Below are positions 49,201 through 61,800 of a stretch of 64,000 nucleotides of DNA, one piece after another (position 1 is the stretch's first letter; every line of letters starts with the position of its first letter). The stretch spans positions 30,997,235 to 31,061,234 of the forward strand of contig CM055607.1 of assembly GCA_029379385.1 (NCBI GenBank), given 5' to 3'. Made by a program: the position numbers and the translations under genes. This stretch comes from Quillaja saponaria. Lineage: Eukaryota > Streptophyta > Magnoliopsida > Fabales > Quillajaceae. Under the pieces are notes generated by a model, which searched no databases, was not told where the DNA came from, and saw nothing but the letters and a program-made list of their open reading frames with translations.

Positions 49201-52200
49201 AGTACAAACGCAGACAAAGCAACAATGACTATAGTCCTCAGGTTCATTTTCTGGTTCTTGTTGACAAAAGTTGCACTGATAGGAAGACTACCAACATTTC
49301 CACTAGGACCACTCCCAATGGAACCTCCATATGGTGGTGATGAAGGAAGCCCTGATACTAGACATTTCAGTCTCATCCGCAATATGATAAATGTACATTA
49401 TAAGGTGAATCAAGGCAATACCTGGATAAGTAATGTACACCACTTCGTAATCACCAAAAGTGCTCCTGTTCAAGGGGATTTTTTTATGCCTAAATCTCTC
49501 ATATATTAGTAAAGCAGTGGTATAGTCAAATTTCTCTCCCAGAGGAACCAGGTTAATATCAACTACAGTTCTTCCTTGGTTTTGACTGTCAGCACTAGCA
49601 CCCATTATTTTCACCTGACTCTGTGCCAAATATGTACCTGATGCAACCTCAATCTCTAACTCACTCAATACTGGAAAAATAGTATATGGAGCAACATCCA
49701 GAAGAAGTCTGACTTTCATGGGAAACACACAGCCACAGGGAGAGCCAAAAGGAGTTGCAGAGAGTGGTTCAACACATATTTGGTTGCAACCTGCCAAAAG
49801 TTTTACCATTTAATATAGCAACAAGAAATGACAAAGCATTGCCGCATTGTAAACCTATTATCTTTTTATTTAATAATAGAGACACATAGAAAGAGTTTAT
49901 AACCAGGCAGTTAGAAAACCAAATACCAATAAGCCTTCCAGGAGAAAATGTCTAACTTCCAATTTCCCAATTTTACCTTGATCTTTTGAAGGAGATGGAG
50001 CAACTGCAACAGCTCTCACATTATGATGATGACGACGATGCCGGTGTCTTGGTGAGGGAGTTATGCTGAGATCTGGAATTACAGAATATAATTTATCTTA
50101 ATAAAATATGAATGCAAGCACGTTGTTGAAAATATGAAGTTATGAACATATACCTTGATTGGGAGAAGGTGCAGGTGCAGTGGATGGTCCCAAAGAAGGC
50201 TTAATTGGAAACATTTTGGCAGGTTTAGATGACGCAAATGAGACGCCTATAGAAATCGACCTCACTGCAACAAGTAACAAACCTAATGTTAATCCAGATA
50301 TCATGACGTGTCCTTTATGGACAGTTAGAAAAAAGGCTGTAAAAGATACCTTCTGAAAGAGAATGATAAAAATGAAACATATTTTTTTATTATCTACTAG
50401 ACAAAGATGATCAAGCATGGTTGCAACACACACACACACAAAACAATATAACCATTCAGGAAAACCTATCAGAGGGGGAAAAAAGATGATGATGAAGAGA
50501 TATCACTTTTACCAATACTCTGTCTTATGTAAGATGATTAGGCTGATATATCAGTAGTATATTTGGCAATTTAACTCTGAGGAGAGATAAAACTCTTTCT
50601 ATACGTAGTGTGTGAAATTTGAGTTACTATTCTACAATCAGTCTAGAAATTATCTGCTATTTTTCTTGTAAGAATGTCAGACAATTAAAGGCCCTTTAGG
50701 AAATTGCAATTAAACTTCTTTATCGTAATCTGCTCCTTAACTAGCTCAAATCCCTTACAAAACATGGTTCACAATATGAATTTTGCAGGAACAACTCTTT
50801 AAATGATTGGTTAACAGTTTACTTTTATTTTCATAAGCTTGTTTTTTATAAGCACTTCAACAAAACCTTACAGTCTTACCCATCCTTTCATAGGACTTCC
50901 ACTTCAACCAATATTGGATATCTTAATTACTTGAAAGATAACGGTGAATAAACAAAATGTGCAGAAAATCTCTGATACAGCTTCTATATTAGCAAATGAC
51001 CAATAAATGCACCAACGCAAAGGAACTAGATGAACAACAGAAGACCAAAACGAGTGCACCCTTACCCTGATGCTCTATGATTCCTCTGACAGATAAAGGC
51101 TGATATGGTATGGAAGGAGACAAATATATTGACAAAAAGGAATGACCTGAAATATAAGTACTTAGATTTCTTCCAGAGTTATATTTACTAGTTTCTTATA
51201 TCTCATGTGGAAATATGTATCACGCCATAACCATTCGCTTACCATGTGCACACAGTGATAGACTGATAGTACAGCAATAATTTTCTACGAGTTTTAAGAT
51301 AAAGTAATTTGAAACTTTGCCTCTGAATCAGAATTGAAAGGCTATGCTCAGAAGGTCTTTCAAGTGGAATTTGCTACCAAACGTGTCTCTAATCCCCCTT
51401 CCCCCCCGCCGAGTAAAAATAAAAATAAACTCTCTCGAATAAGATTTTGCAGAGATTACAAGTGTCATTTATCAAGAATTGCCATGTTATCCATTCATTA
51501 TGTGAAATTAATAACCCAGTGAACTTACAGTTTCTTTACACTAAATTAATATCAATCTCCAATTATAGACTAAAATTATAAATCTCTTGCAGTCAACACC
51601 CAAGCCAAAATGAAGAATTTGTCATTACAGAAAAAGTGAAATTAATTTATAATTAAAACTACGCATCTTATTCTCAACTTTCAATACAGCAACGCACATG
51701 TCCAGTGCATGGATTTTATATGCATTATCCTGAATTTGAAGAAAGAGCACATGCATACATCTTACTTGGATTTGAATTTGATAAATGAGTTTTTTAAACT
51801 AATTTACACGTTTTCCTAAATGTTAACTAGCTTTGAATACATCTTTTTAGTTACTTCTTCACATTTTACGAAATTTATGCTTCTTCAGAAATTTTCATGT
51901 TATTTAACTTTGTCAGGATAACTGAAGGGGAGGGGAAGTTAAATCGGTAACGTTCCCCTTGTTTGAATCAAGTAGTATAGGGACGGAAGACAATGGAACT
52001 TTCCATGTGTGGATTTGTGAAGGGAAGAAATTCTTGCAACTGCAAAATTACTCTTATGTTTCCTTCCCCTCATTTCTGGTCCAATTTGGAGAGGACAATA
52101 TTTCATACGTTTGAAGGGATAGAGAGGGACTCGCTCCCCTCTTAATTTTATAACAAATCTAAACAAGGTAATGAGTTCCCCCCTCCCTCCCCCTTCATTC

Positions 52201-52841
52201 ACCTAGATCCATACAAGTTGTAAAAGAAAAGAACAGAAAAAAGCTGCTACTCCATGCGTAATGATGGGAGTGACCTGTGTCATGCCAAGTATCTACAGAC
52301 AATAGAAAAGGCATTTGGGTATTTAAGTTCATTTCTTTAGTACGTTATTGAAGTAAATTTGACCATAAGCTACAAGTAATACAGAATTGACAGTCAATTT
52401 CAAAGTATAAATCCTGGAATTCAAAACAATTAAAAAAAGTTTTAAGAAAAAAAATCAGAACAAGAAGAAGATTATGAATCTACCTATTTCAAAATATTGT
52501 CGCTATTGAATTTCAAGAGCTACATCATTCTCTGGGAAAACTTGTAATGTACTTTTCTTGTTTGAAGAGCTAAAGTTGTAATAGTATTGGGACTGTTCAA
52601 TGCTTATAGATGAGAACGAAACTACAAGGAAAAAAACACACTAAACTTCCATCATAATACTGTGACTTGCTCCGAGCCGAGTATTGAAGGCCAAACATAC
52701 CACATTTACAATGTTTCATGAGGAGTAATATACAACTTCCAGAAAAGGAAAGAATATGAAAAAGGAAAACAAATAGTAGCTACCTGAGCAGGCCAAAAAT
52801 AAATTGACGAAAGGAAGCAGGAACAGAACCAAAGTTGGCAT
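46292..52841 (-). CDS. ALE2: ALE2-like receptor-like serine/threonine kinase, with two frame breaks
   Basis: In Arabidopsis ALE2 is needed with ACR4 and ALE1 for epidermis (protoderm) identity. Exons: 52784-52841, 50154-50264, 49977-50072, 49422-49790, 49091-49351, 47983-48373, 47535-47775, 46292-47005. Order: signal peptide ([18 protein letters not shown]), Pro/Ser-rich stretch with a His/Arg cluster ([10 protein letters not shown]), Cys-containing extracellular domain (CNQICVEPL to [10 protein letters not shown]), one membrane span at about residues 251-275, then kinase. Kinase motifs are [27 protein letters not shown] and APEYAMTG, all consistent with an active enzyme. The C-tail [16 protein letters not shown] is typical of ALE2. 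Exon 47983-48373 has one extra base near 48043, within the kinase N-lobe/hinge region (CIEG before TRCLVYE). The last exon breaks frame near 46583-46592 between GDLAP and RSWWN. About 746 residues when repaired. The orthology call rests on the extracellular domain and tail as well as the kinase. Confidence 0.9.
50265..52783. other. First intron of the ALE2-like gene (2.5 kb)
   Basis: Separates the signal-peptide exon from the Pro-rich exon. No gene or element recognised; it contains a C-rich patch near 51398-51408. Confidence 0.65.
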
Positions 52842-53520
52842 TTTCTCTGGCGAAACCAAAATTCCCAAAAACCATTGTCAGAAACAAACACTTTCGAGCG
52901 AAGTAATCTTTCTGGGTAGCTCCCACTGGGTTTTAGATTTCCCATAAAGCACCCTGCGGCGACAGCCCTCTCCATGGTGGCATTGTGTACTAGAAGTGAA
53001 GGATTGCATGTCTATGGCTATGACTATGACTACACAAATAGTAAGCAACCAGTCATGAGTCAATAAACCCTAGGAGAGAGAATAATCAGTAGAAGAAAAA
53101 AAGAGAATTCGACAATGCAGGTGGGTCGGCTTCTAGATCCATAAAATGCGGTATAAAATATAGGCAACCCAATAGATATACATATACATACACAAATTAT
53201 ACGGGGGATATAATAGATTACAGAGAGATAGACACGGAGCTTTGGAGATATATAATTTCAGAGAGAAAAATGGAAGACTCAGAGAGAGAAAGAGAGATCT
53301 TGATGAAAGCTTGAGATTTGAGAGTAGAGAGAGACTGTAACAAAGGAGAGAGAAATAGAGAGGGAACAGAAAGAGGGAGATGATGGACTTTACTGCTAGT
53401 AGTGTTGATAGTCGACACAGTGTGACACTGCTTTGGGACAATTGATGATGACCTCTCTGTTCCACACGCTAGTTCTGGGCGCGTTGGTGAAACCGACTCT
53501 TTGAAAAAAGACAATGAGTT
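52842..53520 (-). promoter_or_regulatory. 5' leader and promoter side of the ALE2-like gene, with upstream ATGs
   Basis: On the minus strand it is rich in CT runs (plus-strand GAGAGA at about 53220-53370), typical of plant leaders and GAGA-type sites. Upstream ATGs at 53063 and 52975 open frames; the one from 52975 passes through the main ATG in another frame. Whether they are transcribed is unknown. Confidence 0.4.
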
Positions 53521-56210
53521 GGCCGTTTCAGTTTTGTAATTGGCAACCGTTCTTGTTTTTTTTCTTTTTTTTTTTCTACTTTCTTTTGAATATTAAATAG
53601 AGTTTTTTGAAAGGATGCTCAAAGCATTTATTAAACTGTAATATGATATTTATAAATTATAAGTTTTTAAAATAAATAATTTATACATTAAATAAAATTA
53701 TAATTATAATTAACTATTATTGTAAATATTATAATTTTTCTATTTATAAAAATTTAACAAATATTTTAGAATACCTATTAAATAAATCTTATTATGTATA
53801 CCATAAAATACCACGTTAATAATCAATTTCTAATTCCTATCCATTTTTGTGCCAATTCAATTTTCTTGATTAGTGTTTCTTTTGTCTTAATTTCTTTTCT
53901 TTTGAATATATTTTATTTGCATTTTTCATAAGTAACCAACTATTTTTTATTTTGTAACAAACTTGTTAGACCTATTATGAGATACATAATGAAATTTTAT
54001 TTTTTTATGATAAACACCTTTATCTTTAGTGAATGATGAATTTGATCTTTAATTTTTGAGATGTCGATAAAAAAAATTATCAATTTAAATTACATTTTAC
54101 AATTCAAACAATTTTTTGGATTGAAAAAAAAATACAAAATTAGTTTTAGTTGAACTGAATTCTAATATAATTTTTTCAATTTAGAATAAAACTAACAAGT
54201 CTTTTTCAATATACTTGTATGATAAATACTATGGGGTCGATGGGAAAAATAAGAATCACTTTTATAATTCACTTCAATTCTCTTTTTGGAACACATAAAA
54301 ATTGAATTTCAGTTTTAATTATTTTTTTGTTCCTTCTAAATTACACCAATTTATTGAAATAACAAGATAAAAATGATAAGTGAAAGTGATGTCCTATTAT
54401 ATGATTGCTAAAACTTTTTAGTAGTCACACATTTTGCTATTATTTGATGCTTGTAATTGGAGTTAAGCATATGCAACTACATTTGTAATTAAAATTTTAC
54501 AATAATTATCATTAAACACATGATATATATATTACAAAAAATTTACAACTTCATCAATTATATAAGAAAAATATAAAAAATAATAAGGATAAAATTGTCA
54601 TCAATTATATAAAAATTATAAAGAATAATAAGAGTAAAATTATCAGTTAAAGTATGAAAAATAATAAAAGTCAAACTATCATTTATCATGTGAAAAATGA
54701 TAAGGTTAAATGTGAGAAATAATAAGGATTAAAGTACATTTAAGACGTAAAAATTTATAAAGGTAAAATTATAATTTAAGATGTGACTATTAAGTGTATA
54801 ATTATTTTTTTGATTTAACAGTTAGATATGGTGTTCAGGGTCAGCTTACATATATCTCAACTAATCTATATCATAACTAAGAAATTTAATAAGATTTGAC
54901 TCCATATAATTTCTTATAAGATATTCAAACTCGTGAAATCTATGAAGAGAGTATATATTATTAATGAACCCTTAAGATCAAATATATAACATTTAAATAT
55001 CAATACTTATTTTTTATTTTTTTAAAGATGCCTAGTTCCATTATTGTCTTAGTCAGAGAACCTCACAACTGCATTTTAATTGATATTTCATATGTAAAAA
55101 GATGATTGATATTAATTGAACTATCAAATTATATTTGTTTGTGCGTTTTGATTTTTTCATTTGCATGCTTATGTTTTCGTTTTGTTCCATAACTTACCAT
55201 TGTTTATTTGCACTTAAATGTTTATCTACTACCTCAAAAAAACAAAATGACATCAATTATTTTTGAAATATGATAAATTTTTTTTAAAAATAATTTTTGA
55301 ATCAATTTTGTCCATCAGCTTTTAAAACTTATCATATCTTTCCTTGATATAATATTGTTAGGAACTTAGATGAAAATTGTTAATATGACTTAAAATGTAA
55401 TACTTTAGCTACATGCATGTTAAGTTGATAAAAAAAAAAAAAAAAGGAAAAATAGTTAAAATTTTACTTTTCGCTCTATTTCATCGTTTATTTTTCAAAA
55501 ACATAAAATTAATATTTATGATGATTTTAATATTTTAAAAATGACCCAAAAAATATGTTGTTGTTATTAATTTGACTAAATATAGTACTTTTAGAATGAA
55601 GTTGACAAAACAATAATACTTTAAATCAATCAATAATTAATGTTTTAAATTATAATCATGTTAGAACGAGGAAAAACATTATAAATATGTTGAAAATTAT
55701 GTGACAAAATTGAGTTAACAAATACTGTTAGGACAAAATTATCTCTTAAGGGAGTAGAAGTCGGTTTGCTCTAAAAAAAAATATATATAAAAGTATACAT
55801 CTCAATGAATAAACTCATCTTTTAAAATTGCTAACCAACATTCCCATAAAAATGCAAAAAATACCTTCCATTCTAGATTTGTCAAAAAAGAATCCAAGTA
55901 GATCATTTTTATTCAAGTGATTATCCAAATTAGATTTGATAATCTAAAGTGGGTACCCGCTGGACAACGATAAACCCAACCCTGAAAGGCAAAAATCTGA
56001 CGTAATAACCAAAAACAGAATGAAGAAAGAAGCGAAACCACCATCTAGTTTTGCCAAAATCAAAAGAAAGGAACGACAACGCGTGGAAGGATTTGCTTTC
56101 TGAAACCTTCGCGAGCTCTAACCTGTCACTCAAGCAGACTATTTGTATACGCCAGCAATCCATTTTCGTAACCTGAAACACAGTACACGAGGAAGTATTC
56201 TCTTTTGGCA
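53521..56210. other. AT-rich intergenic DNA
   Basis: No gene supported. Long A/T runs, and a segment near 54808 (TTTGATTTAACAGTTAG) resembling the dispersed repeat at 6805 and 36462. The last few hundred bases should contain the promoter of the LisH/WD40 gene. Confidence 0.6.
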
Positions 56211-56936
56211 AGCACCTCCGGTCGAAGTTTCATACCATTTCTCTGTTCTACCATAGACCTCAGCTCTCTGTTTCGGTTAGTACACTTAATCACTTAACCC
56301 TCTTTTTTCTTCCTGAAAACTCCCTTTGGTCTATTTCCTCGTATTGGGTTTCACAGAAATGGCCTTGGAATTTTATGGGATTATGCACTGTTCAATTCAA
56401 TTACCAATTTTGGGCTCTGCTATGTAAAGGGGTTTGATTTTCTTTGCTTCTTTGGTGTTTGTGTTTTTCAATAATTTTAGTTAGTTATACATAGGAGGAA
56501 GTTAGAAGCTTTTCTTGATGGTGAGATTATTTTGAATTAGAAACTTTTGTTCTCATATTGGTCCATTGGTAGTTTTGATAGTCTTTCTCTATCCTCTAGG
56601 TTTTACTTGTAATGATTTAAGCTGCAACAAATCATAGTTTCAAGCTTCAAAGTTTTGGGTTCAGACGTTCAGTGTAAATTTGGGTCTTTCGAAATTGTGA
56701 GCCCTGGGGTGCTCTTCTCAATCAAATTTAGGTTTTGGCTGTATGTTCTGAGTCCATCAGTAACCATTGAAAGCTTTCCAGCATTTTTAAATATTGGAAA
56801 GTTGAAAATTTTAGGATTTGATTTCTGACTATTCTAACTAGGTGGGAATTTTCCATTTTTCAGTTACTTGTAGAACTGGATTCATGGATGGTATATAGAA
56901 GGAAGAAGAGGTAAAATTTGCTTAAAACCCAAGTCA
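56211..56936 (+). promoter_or_regulatory. 5' leader of the WDR26-like gene with a probable leader intron and a minimal upstream ORF
   Basis: A possible donor (CGGTTAGT near 56274) and acceptor (TTTTTCAG ending near 56863) would remove about 590 bases of leader. The remaining leader carries a five-codon upstream ORF, ATG GAT GGT ATA TAG at 56884-56898, 38 bases before the main ATG. Confidence 0.5.
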
Positions 56937-58831
56937 ATGGAGAATTCTACCATGGTTCTTGGATCAAGAGGATTTATCAAAAAGCATGAATTTGTGAGAG
57001 CCATAATTCAATGCCTATATTCATTAGGGTACAGAAGGTCTGCTGCATGTTTGGAAACAGAATCAGGTATCTCATACAAGTCCACTGAATTTCAGTTGCT
57101 TGAATCTCAGATATTTAGTGGAAATTGGGATGGTTGTGTCGATACTCTTAATGATATCAAGGATTTGTTGGATGACACTAGAGCCCCAGCTTTGCTTCTC
57201 ATCTTTAAACAGTGCCTTCTGGAGTATTTGAATCGTGGGGAGGATGCTGTAGCTTTGGGTGTTTTACGGAATCAGGTTTCTGGATTGCATGTGGACCGAG
57301 ATAAGATTCATAGCCTAGCCAAATTTATGATTTCCTTAACGGATATAGAGTTGGGTAAAATGGATGACAGCATTGTTCGAGATTTGCGGAAGAAGTTGTT
57401 GGCTGAGTTGGAAAAATTACTTCCACCGCCAATTACACTTCCTGAAAGAAGGTTGGAACATTTAGTTGAAACTACTGTTGCGGCCTGGGTTGATTCGTGT
57501 ATGTATCACAGTTCATTGAATGCAGTTTCTCTATACGAGGACCATTGTTGTGGTAGGGATCAGATTCCAACGGAAACCATTCAGGTGAGTGTTTCTTCTG
57601 TAGAAGTTGTTACTACTTATGAGATATTATGTATTTATGTCATCATAATGTTTTCCAGTAGAAGTTCAAATGCTCTTTAATGTCACAGGGAAAGTTATTA
57701 ATTGGACCTTGCATTTTATAGGAGATCATGATTGTTGTCGAGTTAGAAAATGGCTACAATTACAATACCACCATTGGGACTAGCATAGGTGGTTGAGAGT
57801 TTCTTCCCAAGGGGGAGAACTCTTGTTCGAGTCCCCTACCCTTTAGATATGAAGTCGCTCTTACATTGCATGTGTTACTTACTCGTCAAGATTTTGTATC
57901 TGTCACACTAGGGTACATAAGTGAACAAATAACTGTGCAGTCATTGTAAACTAGGAGATTGAGTTATTAGGTGGGGCCATTCTCAACATGGAACTGTTTT
58001 GTTTACCATAGGTCTGGAGAAAGAAAGAGAACTATTCTGTTTCAAGCATTAGAAGTGGTTTTTTTTTCCCAAATTGACTTCCTTTTTACGTTTATGGTAT
58101 TTGTTTTTCTAATTATCTTTTCTCTTTTTGGTTTAAGAAATTATTGTGTGTTAAATTCTATAGTACCCATTATGCACCATAAAAGGAAAAAAGATATAGG
58201 TTCCATCTTCTTGTAGAATCCTCACGAATGAGAAACTAGATGCATATAACTCAAATAGTCAAATGCACTTTCCTAAACAATGATATGATATAGCTATTAA
58301 ATTGGACAATTTTGCTCTGTCTAGAGCTTAAAAGCTAGAAAGGCTTTCAGTGGACTTTTTTTTTCTTTTTTTTGGGAAAAGAAAGAGGCATATGGGATTG
58401 ATGTAACATAATATTTAGAACACATTTTTGTTGACTTGTTTTTTGTCCTGTAATGTATAAATACTGTCACAAGACTAGTGACTTGTGTCTGATGAATGAT
58501 AATATTAATGGATGGTTCAGGTTGCTAGTTTCGGTCTATCAGATTCATCAAAGCACTTCTTTTGTTGGTTATATACCATTCATTAATGATGCTAACATAT
58601 TTTATTATGATAAAGAAGAATGATGCCTAAATCATAATATAGGGATAAATTTTCCATAATAATTTATCTAGTTCTTTATGTGTCTGATATATATATATAT
58701 ACATGTAACACTTGCTATCAATCCCGCAGATCTTGACTGAGCATAAGAATGAAGTTTGGTTTGTACAATTTTCCAATAATGGGGAATACTTAGCTTCTTC
58801 ATCAAAAGATTGTACAGCTATCATATGGAAG
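56937..58831 (+). CDS. WDR26/GID7-like LisH-CTLH-WD40 protein, 5' part; continues beyond right edge
   Basis: Substrate-binding or scaffold subunit type of the GID/CTLH E3 ubiquitin ligase. Coding exons found: 56937-57584 and 58730-58831, in phase, no breaks. Exon 1 gives a LisH motif (about residues 12-45, FVRAIIQCLYSLGYRRSAACLE), a CTLH segment (about 50-107, FSGNWDGCVDTL, LLIFKQCLLEYLNRG) and a C-terminal helical region ending in IPTETIQ. Exon 2 gives the first WD40 blade (ILTEHKNEVWFVQFSNNGEY, ending DCTAIIWK). The remaining blades are not found before 64000, so the second intron is longer than 5 kb. The start is the first ATG after the leader acceptor; the family begins similarly. Confidence 0.88.
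57775..57960 (+). mobile_element. Probable tRNA-derived SINE in the first coding intron of the WDR26-like gene
   Basis: TAGCATAGGTGGTTGAGAG at 57781 resembles a tRNA A box, and GTTCGAGTCCC at 57825-57835 matches a B box, about 33 bases further on, as in RNA polymerase III SINE heads. The following 120 bases could be a SINE body. It does not fold as an intact tRNA. Ends and target duplication were not resolved. Confidence 0.6.
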
Positions 58832-61800
58832 GTACAAATTAGGTCATATTTCACGGAATTATTTGAAGTGTCAATTTAAATTTGAGATGATCCTTTCAAT
58901 GTCAATATTTTACTTATATTTAATAATTTATATATTGGAAACCACAATATGTACTATAATAGACGAATGTATGTTATAGACATGATAAAATGAAAATCCT
59001 TCGTAGTGGTATCCTTAGTTTGTTGTTTAACGATGTTTGTGGGAATTTATGCTTAATATGGCATGTGAAACCTAGAAAGAGAGATACCCAAACCTAGGAA
59101 GAGATATACCCAAAGTATTTTGATGAATTGGATGAGAATTCCTCACACCAAGATAATATATTTATACTATGAGATTTTGTGGAGTTCAAGTTTGTGTGGA
59201 GTACAAGTAAATCCACTCACTATACATAAATAAGGGAAACTGACCCACTAACTAAGCTATCTATATTTAGACTCTAACATGGCATATTCACATAAAATGT
59301 AGTGCCACATGCATAATTTCTGATTTTCTATAAGCATCCAGTACCATAAAATTGTAAGCACTGGCAAGCACCCAGACAGGCATGGTTAACCTGCCTGCGT
59401 GATATATGCACTTATTAGATAACTAATTTTGCCATTATATAACTTCTTATTTTAACCTGTCAGGTTTGTCACTAAGTCATTTATGTCAATTTCAATATGA
59501 TAAACTGATAACAAATTGTTTGACTGTAATGTATTGCTTATAAATCATTTTTCCGTTGAAGTTTATTTCAAGGAAAATATGTCAGTGGTATTGGTATAAC
59601 AAAACTGTATTGGCAGTTTACTTTGATAAAATTGTAGTCCATATATGAAGTCTTTTCTTGGCTGTTTATAATTTGGATGAAGTAATCAACAGTATACCAT
59701 TTTCCTGAAGGTTTTTTTCAGTGACAGATATTAATTGGTTGCACTTAAGACTAGATCATTTTGGGAAGTGTAGGAGAAAAAGGACAAAATGTATCCTTAA
59801 AGAACCCCTTCTATTTTGGAATTCACAAGGATTAGAGGAAACTGGGTGTCTTTTGTTTGGTAAGATGACGTTGAATAAGGGATCACCATTACACTCTTTC
59901 TAGACTATTTACTCCGCTCAACTAACTCTTCAGAGATCTTTTTTCTGACACCTTTGTTTCTTCAGGAAACAATATTTATTTTGACTTCTTCGGTGCTATG
60001 CTTTGGGTTTTTTCAGAGTTTGCTTTATTAAATGTATGAATGGATTGCCGTGTCATATTGTATTCCTTGTTTTTTTGCCTTCTTTCTTTTGTCTTGTTTA
60101 GTTTTTCTTTTTGATCAGAGGAATCCTTGTCCTCCTTATTGCATTCTTCTTTTTCTCTTTCTTAAAAAATATTTTATTTCTATAAAGAAGAAAAAGAAAA
60201 TATACTGGTCTCTACTCTAATTAGCCTTAATCAAAGTTGCTTGGGGTTGGATACATGAATTCTTACAAGACTCACTAATAAATAATGAAGGAAAGTTAGT
60301 GACAGAGCAACGGAAGCTCAAATTGTAATATGTTACCCAAAATTTATTCATAAACACAAGAAATTAGAAAGTCTAGGCAAGTGTTGGTACATGAGCATTG
60401 CCGAGAGACTCAAATGTGAAAATTTTCCGGTAAGTTTTGTTCTGAAACTTCCTTCTTGTTTTAGTCAAGGACGAGACAACCCAGAATGGCTTCAAGCCTT
60501 CAATACAAATCAGCTTGTTGAGGCACAAAGAAAATGAGAAAAGAAAAACAGTGAATTATTCTAGTACATCAAAACCCTACCAAACAGGGATCTGTAAGAA
60601 TACGAATCATTGAGGGATTGCCGCTAGCCTTCTCCAGGAAAGAACCTAGATCTGATGACTGCACTTGCGTGTAACCATTTGTACATAGTGCAAGATAGCT
60701 CTATCATGTTCTTCTCCTCTCATTTTCTTCCAAATTTGAACCTCTATACATATTTTAATACCGGGACATTTTCCCTTAGCTCCATCAATTATAATTGCTT
60801 CTTTTACTGCGGCTTTGAAGGTGGTAGTGGTAGGTTGAAGGAAATTTTACACTGCAGTAAGGAAAGGCGTAAAGTTTCATATTGGGATATCATAGAAGGG
60901 AAGCTGGGTTAAGAACTTGTATTTAGTGGAGCTTGGGTTAGTTTATGGGGATTGGAAGAATTGGATAAGGATCTTCTGGATAACTTAATTGATTAGAATG
61001 CATACTATATCAAACAGTAACCCTAAGAATGGATTCTTTTATTCATTATTTTAGCGTAAAGAGTGACAATTTTGTTATATTTATTTTACCATTCGATTGC
61101 TGTATGGACAATAATGTGAAGAATGGAAGATGGAACAGTGAAGAAGATACGACTCTTTTCTTGTTAATAAAATCATTACTTATAAAAAAAAAAATTAGTG
61201 AAGAAGATTTTCATCATGATAAAACAGTTGGGTAAAGCTATCCCTTGTATTTATTCTACAGTACAACATCAAAACTAAAATGCTTTCGACTTATCCTCTT
61301 TATATGTGTTAGCTCAACATCTGAATTCTGCTATCCAACCCATATTGCCTCTCCAAAACATCTTGATAATCTTAACTTCCATGAACCCCCCACCCCAAAA
61401 ACAAAGAAAGGAAGAGAAAGATTTGAAATTGATAAATACAATGCAAGTGGTTGTGTTCCCAGACTCCTCCATCCCCATGATATGTGGGTTTTTCCCCTTC
61501 CTTTTCATTATTTAAGGTTTTGAGTGATCAGAATCATGCCTTTGATGTGAATTAGGCATTAATTAGAGATAATCCCCTATCCATATACTGTTGATCAAAT
61601 GAGGATGCAGTCAGGGGTGGAGGGAGGGGGACCCAGGCCTTCCAAAGTCCAAACCTCCTAAATAATTTTTCTAGAGTATATATAGAATATTTGTTGCCCC
61701 AAAATGTTTTCTCTTTGCCCCCCTTTCCCAAAAAGAAACTCTACTTGAAACCTTTGACTGTACATAAAAGAAAAGTAATAGTGCAAACATACCATACATA

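Noticed and set aside
57781..57850. A functional tRNA gene
   Set aside because: A and B box-like words are present, but no acceptor stem or cloverleaf can be formed, so SINE-like is preferred.
59721..61523. Several 60-92 codon frames in the long WDR26-like intron
   Set aside because: No WD40 or other family resemblance, AT-driven, not bordered by convincing splice sites.
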